Notes under the pieces: model-generated | Database searches by the model: none | What the model was told of the DNA's origin: nothing | What the model saw: the letters and a program-made list of their open reading frames with translations, nothing else | In this document: piece by piece, positions 45,913-54,114 of the stretch | Position numbering within the stretch: the first letter of the stretch is position 1 | How the letters are laid out: every line of letters starts with the position of its first letter | Made by a program: the position numbers and the translations under genes | DNA from: Bryobacterales bacterium | GTDB lineage: Bacteria > Acidobacteriota > Terriglobia > Bryobacterales > Bryobacteraceae | Length of the DNA stretch: 64,000 bases | NCBI GenBank assembly: GCA_016721425.1 | Contig: JADKID010000012.1 | Coordinates: forward strand, 124,001 to 188,000 | Direction: 5' to 3'

Positions 45913-48834
45913 ATGCTTCATCTTTCCAGATTGATTTTGGTCGCCATTCTGTTCTGTTGTTCGCTTGCCGCGCAGGTGGACCGGTCCACATTGACCGGTT
46001 CGGTCACAGACAGCAGCGGCGCCGCCGTGCCGGGAGTCGCCGTCACGGTTGAATCTCTGAGCAACGGTTTCCGCCGCGAAGCACTCAGCTCCAACACCGG
46101 CACATATCAGTTGCCCGGCCTGCCACCAGGCACCTACACCGTCTCGGCAGCGAAGACAGGCTTCCAGGCAGTGCGCGCCGAAGGCGTCGTTCTCGCCGTC
46201 GGACAAACACGGACACTGGATCTCGCTCTGCCGGTCGGCGCCGTCGCCACCACCCTGGAGGTGACCGCTTCCGTCACGCCGCTCGATCAGAAAGACGCCG
46301 AAATCGGGTCCGTGATCGGAGAGCAGCAGATCAGAAGCATTCCGCTGAACGGACGCCACTGGGCCTCCCTCATGATGCTGGCGCCGGGCGCGGTCAACGT
46401 CGGCGAAGGCAATCAGAACTCCATCCGGTTCTTCGGCCGGCCGCGCGACGACAATAACTGGACGTTCGATGGCGTTGACGCCACCGGCATCAAGGATCCG
46501 CGCCAGGAGGGCAACCTCCGGCTGGTGATTTCCACCGATTCCATCGCCGAATTCCGCGTCAATTCTCTACCCTTCACGGCCGAGAGCGGCGTAGGCGGAG
46601 GCGCGCAGGTCAACCTCGTCTCCAAGTCCGGCACCAACGCATTCCACGGCTCAGCCTACGAGTATTTCCGCAACAGCGCCCTCGACGCACGCCGCCCGTT
46701 CGATGGCCCTGAGCCGCCGCCATTCCGGCTCAATCAGTTTGGCGGCAACCTCGGCGGGCCTGTGATCAAGAACAAAACTTTCTTCTTCGCCAACTACGAG
46801 GGCCTGCTCCAACGCCTCAGCATCACCCGCGCCGATGGTCTGGTGCCCAGCGCCGCCTTCCGGTCGCGCACCCCGGATGCGCTCAAGTCCGTCATCAACG
46901 CCTATCCCGTCGGCAACTCCGCCGGCCCCAACGCCAATACAGACCGTCTCGTCGCTGCAACTCCGGAACGGCGCAATGAGTACAGCGGTAGCGCCCGCCT
47001 CGATCAACGGATCAACGACAAACACAGCATCTTCTTCCGCTTTGCGATGACGGACGGGCTCGTCAGCCTCATCCGCAACGCACTCCTCGAAACCCGCGAC
47101 AGCTACATCCGCCCCACCAACGTCACCACCCAGTGGCAACAGGTCTGGTCGCCCAGCGTCGTCAACGAAACCAAACTGGGCTTCAACCGCTCTGCCCTCA
47201 CCCGCAACGACGTGGGCCTGCTGCCCGCCGGATTCAGCATCACCGGCTTCACCTCCGGCCAGGCGTCCACCTACATCATCGAAAAACCGAGCGCCTATTC
47301 CATCGTCGACAATCTTTCCTGGATTCGCGGCCGCCACACCGTCAAAGTGGGCGGAGAACTGCGGCGCATCCACTTGAACGTCGGCAACGGTTCGTCCACC
47401 ACCTACGCTTTTGCCAGCCAGGACGCCTTCCTGAAAAACCAAATGGATCGCATCACCGTGGCCGGAGAGTTGGGCACCGTCGGCGTGCGCCGGTGGGTCA
47501 CCTCCGTCTACGCGCAGGACGAAATCCGCCTGAGTCCGGAACTGACCCTGAACGTCGGCATGCGCTACGAAAACTACTCCGTCTCCCGTGATGTCTACGG
47601 GCGCGGGCGCGTCTTCGATATCCAGCGCTGCCAGGGATTCTGCGCCGCCGGCACCGAGTGGTTCTTCCCCGACAACAACAACATCGCACCGCGCATCTCC
47701 CTCGCCTGGGCGCCCAAGCTCTTCGGCGGCAAGACCGTCATCCGCACCGGCTATGGCCGCAATTTCGGTCCCGGCCAAAATGACGATGTCACCGCCGCCA
47801 TCGATAGCCTGCCGCAGAGCTACGCGCTCACCGCGGCCGACGCGCCCGGCCTCAGCTACCCGCCCACCCAGTGGATCGGACAACTCATCTCGCGCGGCCA
47901 GACGCCGCGCAGCGTGCAGCGCGACAGACAAGAACCACAGTCCAATCAGTGGACCCTCTCCGTCCAGCGCGAGCTCCCCGGCAACATGGTCGCCCAGGCT
48001 GCCTACGTCGGCAACGTGGGGCGCAACCAGCTCACCCGCACCTATGTCAACACGCTGGATCCGGTGACCAAGAAGAGACCTCTCTCCGCTTTCGGCCAAA
48101 TCGACGAGAAACGCTTCGACGGCATCACGAACTTCAACGGCTTGCAGTCTTCTCTCCAGAAGTCCTTCTCCAAAGGCTGGCTCTTCCAGGCGCAGTATCT
48201 GTGGGGCAACGCCATTTCTGACAACGCCGGCTCCGGTGAGGGCGGCCAGATTCAGGATGTCTCGTGCCGTTCCTGCGATCGCGGCCCAGCCGATTACGAT
48301 ATCCGCCACACCTTCACGGCCAATAGCGTCTACCAACTGCCGTTCGCCCGCAACCGCTGGTACGGCGGCTGGGATCTCAGCGGCCTGATCACCGCGCGCT
48401 CCGGACGCGCCTTCACCGTGTCCGTGAGCCGCTCCTCCTCCGCCGTCCCATCGGGGCAAACCCAAAACCAGCGCGCCAACTACATTGGCGGCAACGCCTA
48501 CGCCGACAATCCCGGACCAGGGATGTGGCTGAACGCCAAAGCGTTTGCCGCACCGGCAGCCGGTACTTACGGAACCGCCGGCCGGAACGGCTTCCGCGGT
48601 CCCAATCTGTGGCAGATGGATTTCGCCGTCGCCAAGCGCTTCCCCTTCACCGAAAAAGTCGGCATCGACTTCCGCGCCGAGGCGTTCAACCTGTTGAACC
48701 GCGCTCAGTACGGCGAGCCTGTCTCCAACTTCTCCGATTCCACCTTCGGCCGCATCCTGGTCACCGCCAACGACGGCGCCACCGGCACCGGCACCTCGCG
48801 GCAGTTGCAGATGGTGCTTCGGCTCACCTTCTAA
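45913..48834 (+). CDS. Oar-like TonB-dependent outer-membrane receptor
   Basis: The 973-residue protein has a signal peptide (LSRLILVAILFCCSLAAQ), then a carboxypeptidase-regulatory-like beta domain (STLTGSVTDSSGAAVPGVAV), a plug domain (SIPLNGRHWASLMML), and a large barrel ending with the usual aromatic residue (QMVLRLTF). This form is expanded in Acidobacteria and is thought to import oligosaccharides or peptides, or to act in adhesion. There is no neighbouring SusD. A ligand cannot be read. The closeness of plant-glycoprotein genes at 52-60 kb is suggestive only. Confidence 0.95.
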   Translation: MLHLSRLILVAILFCCSLAAQVDRSTLTGSVTDSSGAAVPGVAVTVESLSNGFRREALSSNTGTYQLPGLPPGTYTVSAAKTGFQAVRAEGVVLAVGQTRTLDLALPVGAVATTLEVTASVTPLDQKDAEIGSVIGEQQIRSIPLNGRHWASLMMLAPGAVNVGEGNQNSIRFFGRPRDDNNWTFDGVDATGIKDPRQEGNLRLVISTDSIAEFRVNSLPFTAESGVGGGAQVNLVSKSGTNAFHGSAYEYFRNSALDARRPFDGPEPPPFRLNQFGGNLGGPVIKNKTFFFANYEGLLQRLSITRADGLVPSAAFRSRTPDALKSVINAYPVGNSAGPNANTDRLVAATPERRNEYSGSARLDQRINDKHSIFFRFAMTDGLVSLIRNALLETRDSYIRPTNVTTQWQQVWSPSVVNETKLGFNRSALTRNDVGLLPAGFSITGFTSGQASTYIIEKPSAYSIVDNLSWIRGRHTVKVGGELRRIHLNVGNGSSTTYAFASQDAFLKNQMDRITVAGELGTVGVRRWVTSVYAQDEIRLSPELTLNVGMRYENYSVSRDVYGRGRVFDIQRCQGFCAAGTEWFFPDNNNIAPRISLAWAPKLFGGKTVIRTGYGRNFGPGQNDDVTAAIDSLPQSYALTAADAPGLSYPPTQWIGQLISRGQTPRSVQRDRQEPQSNQWTLSVQRELPGNMVAQAAYVGNVGRNQLTRTYVNTLDPVTKKRPLSAFGQIDEKRFDGITNFNGLQSSLQKSFSKGWLFQAQYLWGNAISDNAGSGEGGQIQDVSCRSCDRGPADYDIRHTFTANSVYQLPFARNRWYGGWDLSGLITARSGRAFTVSVSRSSSAVPSGQTQNQRANYIGGNAYADNPGPGMWLNAKAFAAPAAGTYGTAGRNGFRGPNLWQMDFAVAKRFPFTEKVGIDFRAEAFNLLNRAQYGEPVSNFSDSTFGRILVTANDGATGTGTSRQLQMVLRLTF

Positions 48835-48854
48835 GCCATCCGTAAAGCGCCCGG

Positions 48855-48882
48855 ATCATGGCATCCTATGGGATGCCATGAT
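48855..48882. repeat. 12-base inverted repeat overlapping the SDR start codon
   Basis: ATCATGGCATCC (48855-48866) and its exact complement (48871-48882) flank TATG. The SDR start ATG (48878-48880) lies in the right arm. In DNA it has the form of an operator; in mRNA it would hide the start codon in a hairpin. Confidence 0.75.
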
Positions 48883-49636
48883 TCACACCGGATTGCAGGA
48901 CAAGGTTGTAGTGGTCACCGGCGCCGCCGCCGGCATCGGTCGCGCCACCGCGCTGCGTTTCGCCGAAGAAGGCTGCCGCGTCGCGTCCTGGGATGTCTCA
49001 CCCAACAACACGCCCGCCGGCGCCGCTTGCCTGGCCCAACACGTCGACGTCACCAGCGCCGCCTCCATTCAAACCGCCGTCGATGACGTCGTCGCCCTCT
49101 GGGGCCGCATCGACATCCTCATCAACAACGCCGGCATCCTGCGCGACGGCCAACTTCTCAAATACAAGGACGGCGCGCTGCTCGGCACCATGTCCGACGA
49201 TGCCTTCGACGCCGTTATCAACGTCAATCTCAAAGGTGTCTTCCTCTGCACCCGCGCCGTCGCACCCCACATGGTGGCCGCCGGCGGCGGGGTCATCCTC
49301 AACGCCTCCTCCGTCGTCGGGCTCTACGGCAACTTCGGCCAGACCAACTACGTCGCCACCAAATCCGGCGTCATCGGCATGACCAAAACCTGGGCGCGCG
49401 AGCTCGGCAAATACGGCATCCGCGTCAACGCCATCGCCCCCGGCTTCATCGCCACGGAGATGGTGCAGGCCATGCCCGAGAAGATCCTCGCCGGCATGGT
49501 GGCCCGCACCCCGCTCGGCCGCGCCGGCCAGCCCACCGACATCGCCAACGCCTACCTCTGGCTGGCCTCCGATGGCGCGTCCTTCATCACAGGCACCGTG
49601 CTATCCGTGGACGGCGGCGTAGTCACCGGCACGTAA
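48878..49636 (+). CDS. Short-chain dehydrogenase/reductase (FabG-like)
   Basis: NAD(P)-dependent oxidoreductase of 252 residues. The cofactor motif is TGAAAGIGRA, the NNAG motif is ILINNAGIL, and the catalytic Ser, Tyr158 and Lys162 are in LNASSVVGLY and NYVATKSG. The end, GTVLSVDGGV, is typical of FabG-like enzymes. The thiolase gene follows, so a 3-hydroxyacyl-CoA dehydrogenase or acetoacetyl-CoA reductase role in acyl-CoA metabolism is plausible. A ribosome site is hard to see because the start lies in an inverted repeat. Confidence 0.93.
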   Translation: MIHTGLQDKVVVVTGAAAGIGRATALRFAEEGCRVASWDVSPNNTPAGAACLAQHVDVTSAASIQTAVDDVVALWGRIDILINNAGILRDGQLLKYKDGALLGTMSDDAFDAVINVNLKGVFLCTRAVAPHMVAAGGGVILNASSVVGLYGNFGQTNYVATKSGVIGMTKTWARELGKYGIRVNAIAPGFIATEMVQAMPEKILAGMVARTPLGRAGQPTDIANAYLWLASDGASFITGTVLSVDGGVVTGT

Positions 49637-49676
49637 CCACCGAAACGCAACCACCAAACCAACCACCAAACAAAAC

Positions 49677-49700
49677 GGGGGGGGGGGCCGGGGGGGAGGG
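49677..49700 (+). repeat. Poly-G tract in front of the thiolase gene
   Basis: Eleven consecutive G (49677-49687), CC, seven G, A and GGG lie just before the CCCC-ATG start of the thiolase gene. The preceding 40 bases contain almost only A and C. The G run covers the place of the ribosome-binding site and is prone to length change and to sequencing error. Confidence 0.85.
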
Positions 49701-49704
49701 CCCC

Positions 49705-50919
49705 ATGAAACCCATCTACATCGCCGCCTACCACCAATCGAAATTCGGCAAGCTCCTCGGCCTCACCGCGCCGCAAATCATCGCCCGCGCCGTCACCGAA
49801 TGTTGCGCCGAAATCAACACCCCCGCCTCGGCACTCGACGTCGGCTCCGTTGCCGCCGCCTGCAACTTCACCCTCAACCAGCAGGGCCTCCTCGCCGGCC
49901 TCATGGCCATGGTCCCCGGCCTCGAAGCCAAGCCCATCGAAGCAGTCGAGAACGCCTGCGCCTCCGGCGGCCAGGCAGTCCTCTCCGTCATCCACAAACT
50001 TCTCTCCGGCGAGGGCGAAACCGGCATCGCCGTTGGCTACGAAAAAATGCGCGACGCCGAAGGAAAGATGGACGGCAAGCTCATCGGCGAAGTGCTCGGT
50101 TACTTCTCCCACCCCGATAACCGCGCCGGCAAAACGTTCGTCTTCCCGCACATCTTCGCCGAGGTCATGCAGGCCTACCAGCAGCAGCACGGCGTTGCCG
50201 AATCCGCTCTCGCCCAGATCGCCGTCCAGGAATACGCCAACGCCCAGTGGAACCCCTGGGCGCAGATGAGCAAGGTGCAGATCACCCTCGATCAGGCCAT
50301 GACCATCGGCGGCATCAACCGCTACGTCGTCGACGGCCTGCCCCTGAAAACCTACGATTGCTCCCAGATCACCGACGGCTACGCGGCCCTCATCCTCGCC
50401 ACCGAAGAGGGCCTCGCCCGCCTCGGCCTGCGCCCCCAGGATTGCGTCCAGATCGCCGGCTGGGGCCAGGCCACCGATCCGCTACAAACCACCGGCCGCG
50501 ACGTTCTCCGCCCCGCCGGCGCCCGCCGCGCCATGGCCAAGGCCTATGCCATGGCCGGCCTCCAACCCGCCGATATCAACGTCGCCGAAATCCACGATTG
50601 CTTCACCGTCATGGGCGCCATCGGCACCGAGGTCATCGGCAAGGCCGAGACCGGCGCCGGAGCCCGCTACTGGGTGGAGGGCAAGGCTGCGCCGGATGGC
50701 GAGTGTGGCATCAACACCTCCGGCGGCCTCATCGCCAAGGGCCACCCCATCGGCGCCACCGGTATCGCCATGATCGGCTGGAGTGCTCTGCAACTGTTGG
50801 GCAAGGCGCCCCGCGAGCTTCAGGTCAAGGATCCGCGCGCCGCCGCCACATTCAACATCGGCGGCCCTATCTGCGCCTCGGTCTGCACCGTGCTCACTGC
50901 TTATCGAAAACCAGCCTGA
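49705..50919 (+). CDS. Thiolase-family acetyl-CoA acyltransferase
   Basis: The 404-residue enzyme shows thiolase motifs: nucleophilic Cys85 in ENACASGGQAV, NVAEIHDCFTVMG (as in SCP2-type thiolases), and GGLIAKGHPIGATG with its catalytic His; the last Cys is in GGPICASVCTV. It would condense or cleave acyl-CoA. It follows the SDR after 68 bases, so the two probably work on one pathway. The upstream sequence is the poly-G tract. It overlaps the end of the convergent gene at 50894 by 26 bases. Confidence 0.92.
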   Translation: MKPIYIAAYHQSKFGKLLGLTAPQIIARAVTECCAEINTPASALDVGSVAAACNFTLNQQGLLAGLMAMVPGLEAKPIEAVENACASGGQAVLSVIHKLLSGEGETGIAVGYEKMRDAEGKMDGKLIGEVLGYFSHPDNRAGKTFVFPHIFAEVMQAYQQQHGVAESALAQIAVQEYANAQWNPWAQMSKVQITLDQAMTIGGINRYVVDGLPLKTYDCSQITDGYAALILATEEGLARLGLRPQDCVQIAGWGQATDPLQTTGRDVLRPAGARRAMAKAYAMAGLQPADINVAEIHDCFTVMGAIGTEVIGKAETGAGARYWVEGKAAPDGECGINTSGGLIAKGHPIGATGIAMIGWSALQLLGKAPRELQVKDPRAAATFNIGGPICASVCTVLTAYRKPA

Positions 50920-51334
50920 TCTTCACTTCGCCCTGCGTGGTCTTGATCTCCCGCTCCATCGTCATCGTCTTGCCGTCCGCGGTGTAGCTGATGCGATCCA
51001 ACTGCCGGATCAGACCCTCTGGCGTCGTGATGCGGTAATCGCCGAGCATTGCATCATCCGTCATGCGGTGCGTGCTCCGCATCACTGCCCCGCCCGGCAA
51101 CGGATTCACCGCCTCTTTGCCGTCGCTGCGGAACTTCAGCAGTAACTCGCCGTCATCGGTGGTTTGCAGCACTTCAAACTCCGCGCCCCTGGTCGTCACC
51201 TTCATCGTCATCTGCGGCGCCTGCCGCTCGCCGGTGTCGGACTTTCCGGCGTTCAGCTTCCAGGTCCCGTCGTGGTTTTGCGCCGCAGAGCCAGGGACCA
51301 GCAGAAGCGTGAGCAGAACAGATGCGATCTTCAT
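50894..51334 (-). CDS. Secreted paralogue 3 of a tandem trio (unknown function)
   Basis: The 146-residue protein has a signal peptide (KIASVLLTLLLVPGSAAQ) and a mature beta-rich domain starting DGTWKLNAGKSD. Shared with its two upstream neighbours are ELLLKFRSDGKEAVN, a THR segment, ISYTADGKTMTMEREI and the end VFDKQ. This motif set is common in Acidobacteria and has a lipocalin-like look, but no ligand is known. It is the last of three tandem genes and the most diverged. Confidence 0.82.
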   Translation of the reverse strand: MKIASVLLTLLLVPGSAAQNHDGTWKLNAGKSDTGERQAPQMTMKVTTRGAEFEVLQTTDDGELLLKFRSDGKEAVNPLPGGAVMRSTHRMTDDAMLGDYRITTPEGLIRQLDRISYTADGKTMTMEREIKTTQGEVKIRLVFDKQ

Positions 51335-51400
51335 GATGGGCCCCTTTCTTTGGGTCTACATGTTTCTCATCTGGGACTACGAGGCCCGCGACACAAATGT

Positions 51401-51862
51401 TCACTGCCTGTCGAATACCAACTTCTGCTTATAGCTCCCCTGCGCGGATTTCACCTCGCGATCCGTCGTGAGTATCTTTCCGTCGGGAGACGCGACAATG
51501 CGATCAGTCTGCTTGATTTCACCCTGATCGAAAGTGATGTGGTAATCAGCCAGTAGCACACCGTTTTCGACGCGGTGCTTGCTCTTCATCTCAGCGCCGC
51601 CCGGGAGTTGATTGACCATCTCCCGGCCGTCGCTACGGAACTTCAAAAGCGTTTCCACGCCGTCCGCGGTCTGGAGCCCCTCGAACTCCGGACCGTTCGA
51701 CGTGATCTTGACGGACAGCCCGCCAGGCAGCGCGCGCGGACCGCCGTCCGATTTGGCCGCATTCAGTTTCCAGGTTCCGTCCACGAACGACGTAGGGCTC
51801 TGCGCAACCAGTCCGACGGTAGCGCCAAAGATGAGTGTGAGAAGTCTAAGGTGGCGTTTCAT
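51401..51862 (-). CDS. Secreted paralogue 2 of a tandem trio (unknown function)
   Basis: The 153-residue protein has a signal peptide (LRLLTLIFGATVGLVAQ), then DGTWKLNAAKSDGGPRALPG, ETLLKFRSDGREMVNQLPGG, a KHRVENGVLLADYHI segment and the shared end KLVFDRQ. It is closest to paralogue 1, with identical DGTWKLNAAKSDGGPR. The spacing of 66 and 8 bases to its neighbours suggests one transcript of tandem duplicates. Confidence 0.85.
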   Translation of the reverse strand: MKRHLRLLTLIFGATVGLVAQSPTSFVDGTWKLNAAKSDGGPRALPGGLSVKITSNGPEFEGLQTADGVETLLKFRSDGREMVNQLPGGAEMKSKHRVENGVLLADYHITFDQGEIKQTDRIVASPDGKILTTDREVKSAQGSYKQKLVFDRQ

Positions 51863-51870
51863 TGTGTCCT

Positions 51871-52341
51871 TTACTGCCGGTCAAATACCAGTTTCTGCCT
51901 AAAACCGCCCTGCGGCGTCTTGTACTCCCGGTCCGTCGTCATTGTCTTGCCATCGGCCGAAAGCGAGATCCGATCCAACTGCGTCATCTCGGCCCGCTCC
52001 GTATGAATGCGATACTCGCCCACCAATACACCACTCTCGATGCGGTGAGTGCTCTTCATCTCGACGCCGTTGGGCATCCGGTTCACTACCTCTTTGCCGT
52101 CGCTCCGTAACTTCAGCAACATCTCACCGTTGGGCATCTGGTGGTGCACGTCGAATTCGGCGTCGTTCGAGGTCCACTTGACTATCATCCCTTCCGCCAG
52201 CGGCCGGGGTCCGCCGTCGGACTTGGCCGCGTTCAGTTTCCAGGTGCCGTCGAAGTCCGCCAGCTTGGACTGTCCCATCGCAACGAAGGAAGTGCACAGG
52301 AGTGCGATCAATAGATAGAATCGTCGGGATTGGCATCGCAT
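51871..52341 (-). CDS. Secreted paralogue 1 of a tandem trio (unknown function)
   Basis: From ATG 52341 (GAGGAA eight bases upstream) the 156-residue product has a signal peptide (FYLLIALLCTSFVAMGQ), then DGTWKLNAAKSDGGPRPLAE and the shared elements MLLKLRSDGKEVVNRMPNG, STHRIESGVLVGEYRI, LSADGKTMTTDRE and KLVFDRQ. It heads the trio and is divergent from the DUF885 gene; the two starts are only 60 bases apart, so they may share control. Confidence 0.85.
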   Translation of the reverse strand: MRCQSRRFYLLIALLCTSFVAMGQSKLADFDGTWKLNAAKSDGGPRPLAEGMIVKWTSNDAEFDVHHQMPNGEMLLKLRSDGKEVVNRMPNGVEMKSTHRIESGVLVGEYRIHTERAEMTQLDRISLSADGKTMTTDREYKTPQGGFRQKLVFDRQ

Positions 52342-52400
52342 AAGTTCGTTCCTCGCGAAGGTAGACGGAGTTTCAGACCTTTTTGTTCCGGAGAACCGCA

Positions 52401-54031
52401 TTGCTCACATTTTTCCTCCTGGCCTGGGCCACCGCCACCCCCTCGGAGATCGACGCCAACGCCAGCGCTCTGCGCCCCGCGCTCGAACGCTACGCCGCCG
52501 ACGAGGCCGTGCTCGCGCGCAAGTACCCGCTGATCCTCGGCCCGGAGCGCCGCGAACGCCTCCGTGCCTTCTACACCGAATGGGCCGCCAGAATCCAGGA
52601 GATCCAGCTCACCGGCATGAACGCCGAAAGCCGCATCGATTGGGTGCTCTTCCGCAATCAACTCAACAAGGAGCTGCGCTCCTGAAACTCGCCGACCAGG
52701 CCGAATCCGCCACCGCCGCCTTCGTGCCCTTCCGCAACGCCATCCGCGAACTCGAATCCGCCCGCGCCAAGATGCTGCCGGTGGATCCCGCCAAATCCGC
52801 CGCCGCCCTGCACACGCTCGCCCGCCACGTGAAAGCGCAGGACCGCACCAAGCCCTCCAATCAGGCCGCCGCCGAAGTCGAGTCTCTCCGCGCCGCCTTG
52901 AAGCGCTGGTTCACCTACTACAACGGCTACGACCCGCTCTTCACCTGGTGGGCCGCCGAGCCCTACAAAACCGCCGACTCCGAGCTCACCAAATACGCCG
53001 AAGCTCTCAAGCAAAAGGAGGGCGGCGGCATCCGCGTGGGCCGCGACCGCCTCCTCAGCGAGCTGCAGGCCGAGATGATCCCCTACTCTCCAGAGGAGCT
53101 CGTCGCCCTCGCCAACAAAGAGTTCGCCTGGTGCACGGAAGAGATGAAGAAGGCCTCCCGCGAGATGGGCTTCGGCGACAACTGGCGCCAGGCACTGGAA
53201 AAGGTGAAAACCCTCCACGTCCCGCCCGGCCACCAGCCTGAGATGATCCGCAAGCTCGCCCGCGAGGCCGAAGAGTGGGTGGAGTCGCGCGGCTTGGTCT
53301 CCGTGCCGCCGCTGGCCAAAGAGGTCTGGCGCATGGAGATGATGACGCCCGAACGCCAACTCGTCAATCCCTTCTTCACCGGCGGCGAAGTCATCAGCGT
53401 CTCCTATCCCACCGCCGAAATGACTCAGGAGCAGAAGCTCATGTCCATGCGCGGCAACAATGAGCACTTCGCCCGCGCCACCGTACACCATGAACTGATC
53501 CCCGGACACCACCTCCAGATGTTCATGACTCAGCGCTACCGCACCTGGCGGCGCCCGTTCTCCACCCCCTTCTCCCTCGAAGGCTGGGCCCTCTATTGGG
53601 AACTCGTCCTCTGGGACAAGGGCTTCGCCCGCTCGCCCGAAGACCGCGTCGGTATGCTCTTCTGGCGCATGCACCGCTGCGCCCGCATCATCTTTTCGCT
53701 CAGCTTCCACCTCGGCACCATGACGCAGAAAGAATGCGTGGACATGCTGGTGGAGCGTGTCGGCCACGAACGCGACAACGCCGAAGCGGAGGTCCGCCGC
53801 TCCTTCGAGAGCGCCTTCTACGGCCCTCTGTACCAGGCCGCCTACCTCCTCGGCGGCCTCCAACTCCGCAGCCTCCGCCGCGAACTGGTGGACTCCGGCA
53901 AAATGACCGAGCGCGACTTCCACGATCGCATCCTCCGCGAAAACCTGATCCCCGTCGAGCTGATGCGCGCCGCCCTCCGCGGCGATATCGTGGAGAAGAC
54001 TTTTCAAACCTCCTGGAAGTTCTATGAATAG
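52401..54031 (+). CDS. Exported DUF885-family metallopeptidase, broken by a frameshift
   Basis: TTG 52401, with GGAGAA upstream, starts a signal peptide (LTFFLLAWATATPSE). The first frame ends at 52685 after LFRNQLNKELRS; the second continues at once with LLKLADQAESATAAFVPFRN to 54031. One added base near 52678-52680 restores a 544-residue DUF885 (COG4805) protein. The zinc motif is VHHELIPGHHLQMF with EGWALYWE further on. The family contains exported peptidases of poorly known specificity. It lies 83 bases upstream of the GH127 gene, and both read the same way. It may digest the protein part of a glycoprotein substrate. Confidence 0.85.
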
Positions 54032-54071
54032 ACACAGCGTCATTAGTCACTGCAAAGGCTTCCCCTCTTTC

Positions 54072-54095
54072 AGAGCCGCGACCGTCAGGGAGCGG
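54072..54095. repeat. Probable dispersed intergenic repeat
   Basis: The sequence AGAGCCGCGACCGTCAGGGA (and four more bases) reads on the minus strand as PLPDGRGSE. I recall this peptide as a frequent spurious product in Acidobacteria and other soil phyla, where it marks a common intergenic repeat. Only this one copy is visible in the window. The identification comes from memory of the pattern, not from repeats seen here. Confidence 0.45.
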
Positions 54096-54114
54096 ACGCC
54101 AGAGGGCACGCCCC

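Noticed and set aside
46651..48465. Minus-strand frame of 604 codons inside the TonB receptor gene
   Set aside because: Composition is Gly/Ala/Asp/Val-rich without motifs. The plus strand encodes a complete receptor with plug and barrel.
49677..49700. Interpreting the G tract as a G-quadruplex
   Set aside because: Only two long G blocks plus a GGG are present with very short gaps. A quadruplex is possible but cannot be supported over simple slippage or artefact.
52658..54043. Minus-strand frame of 461 codons inside the DUF885 gene
   Set aside because: It mirrors the third codon position of the DUF885 gene and has no recognisable domain.
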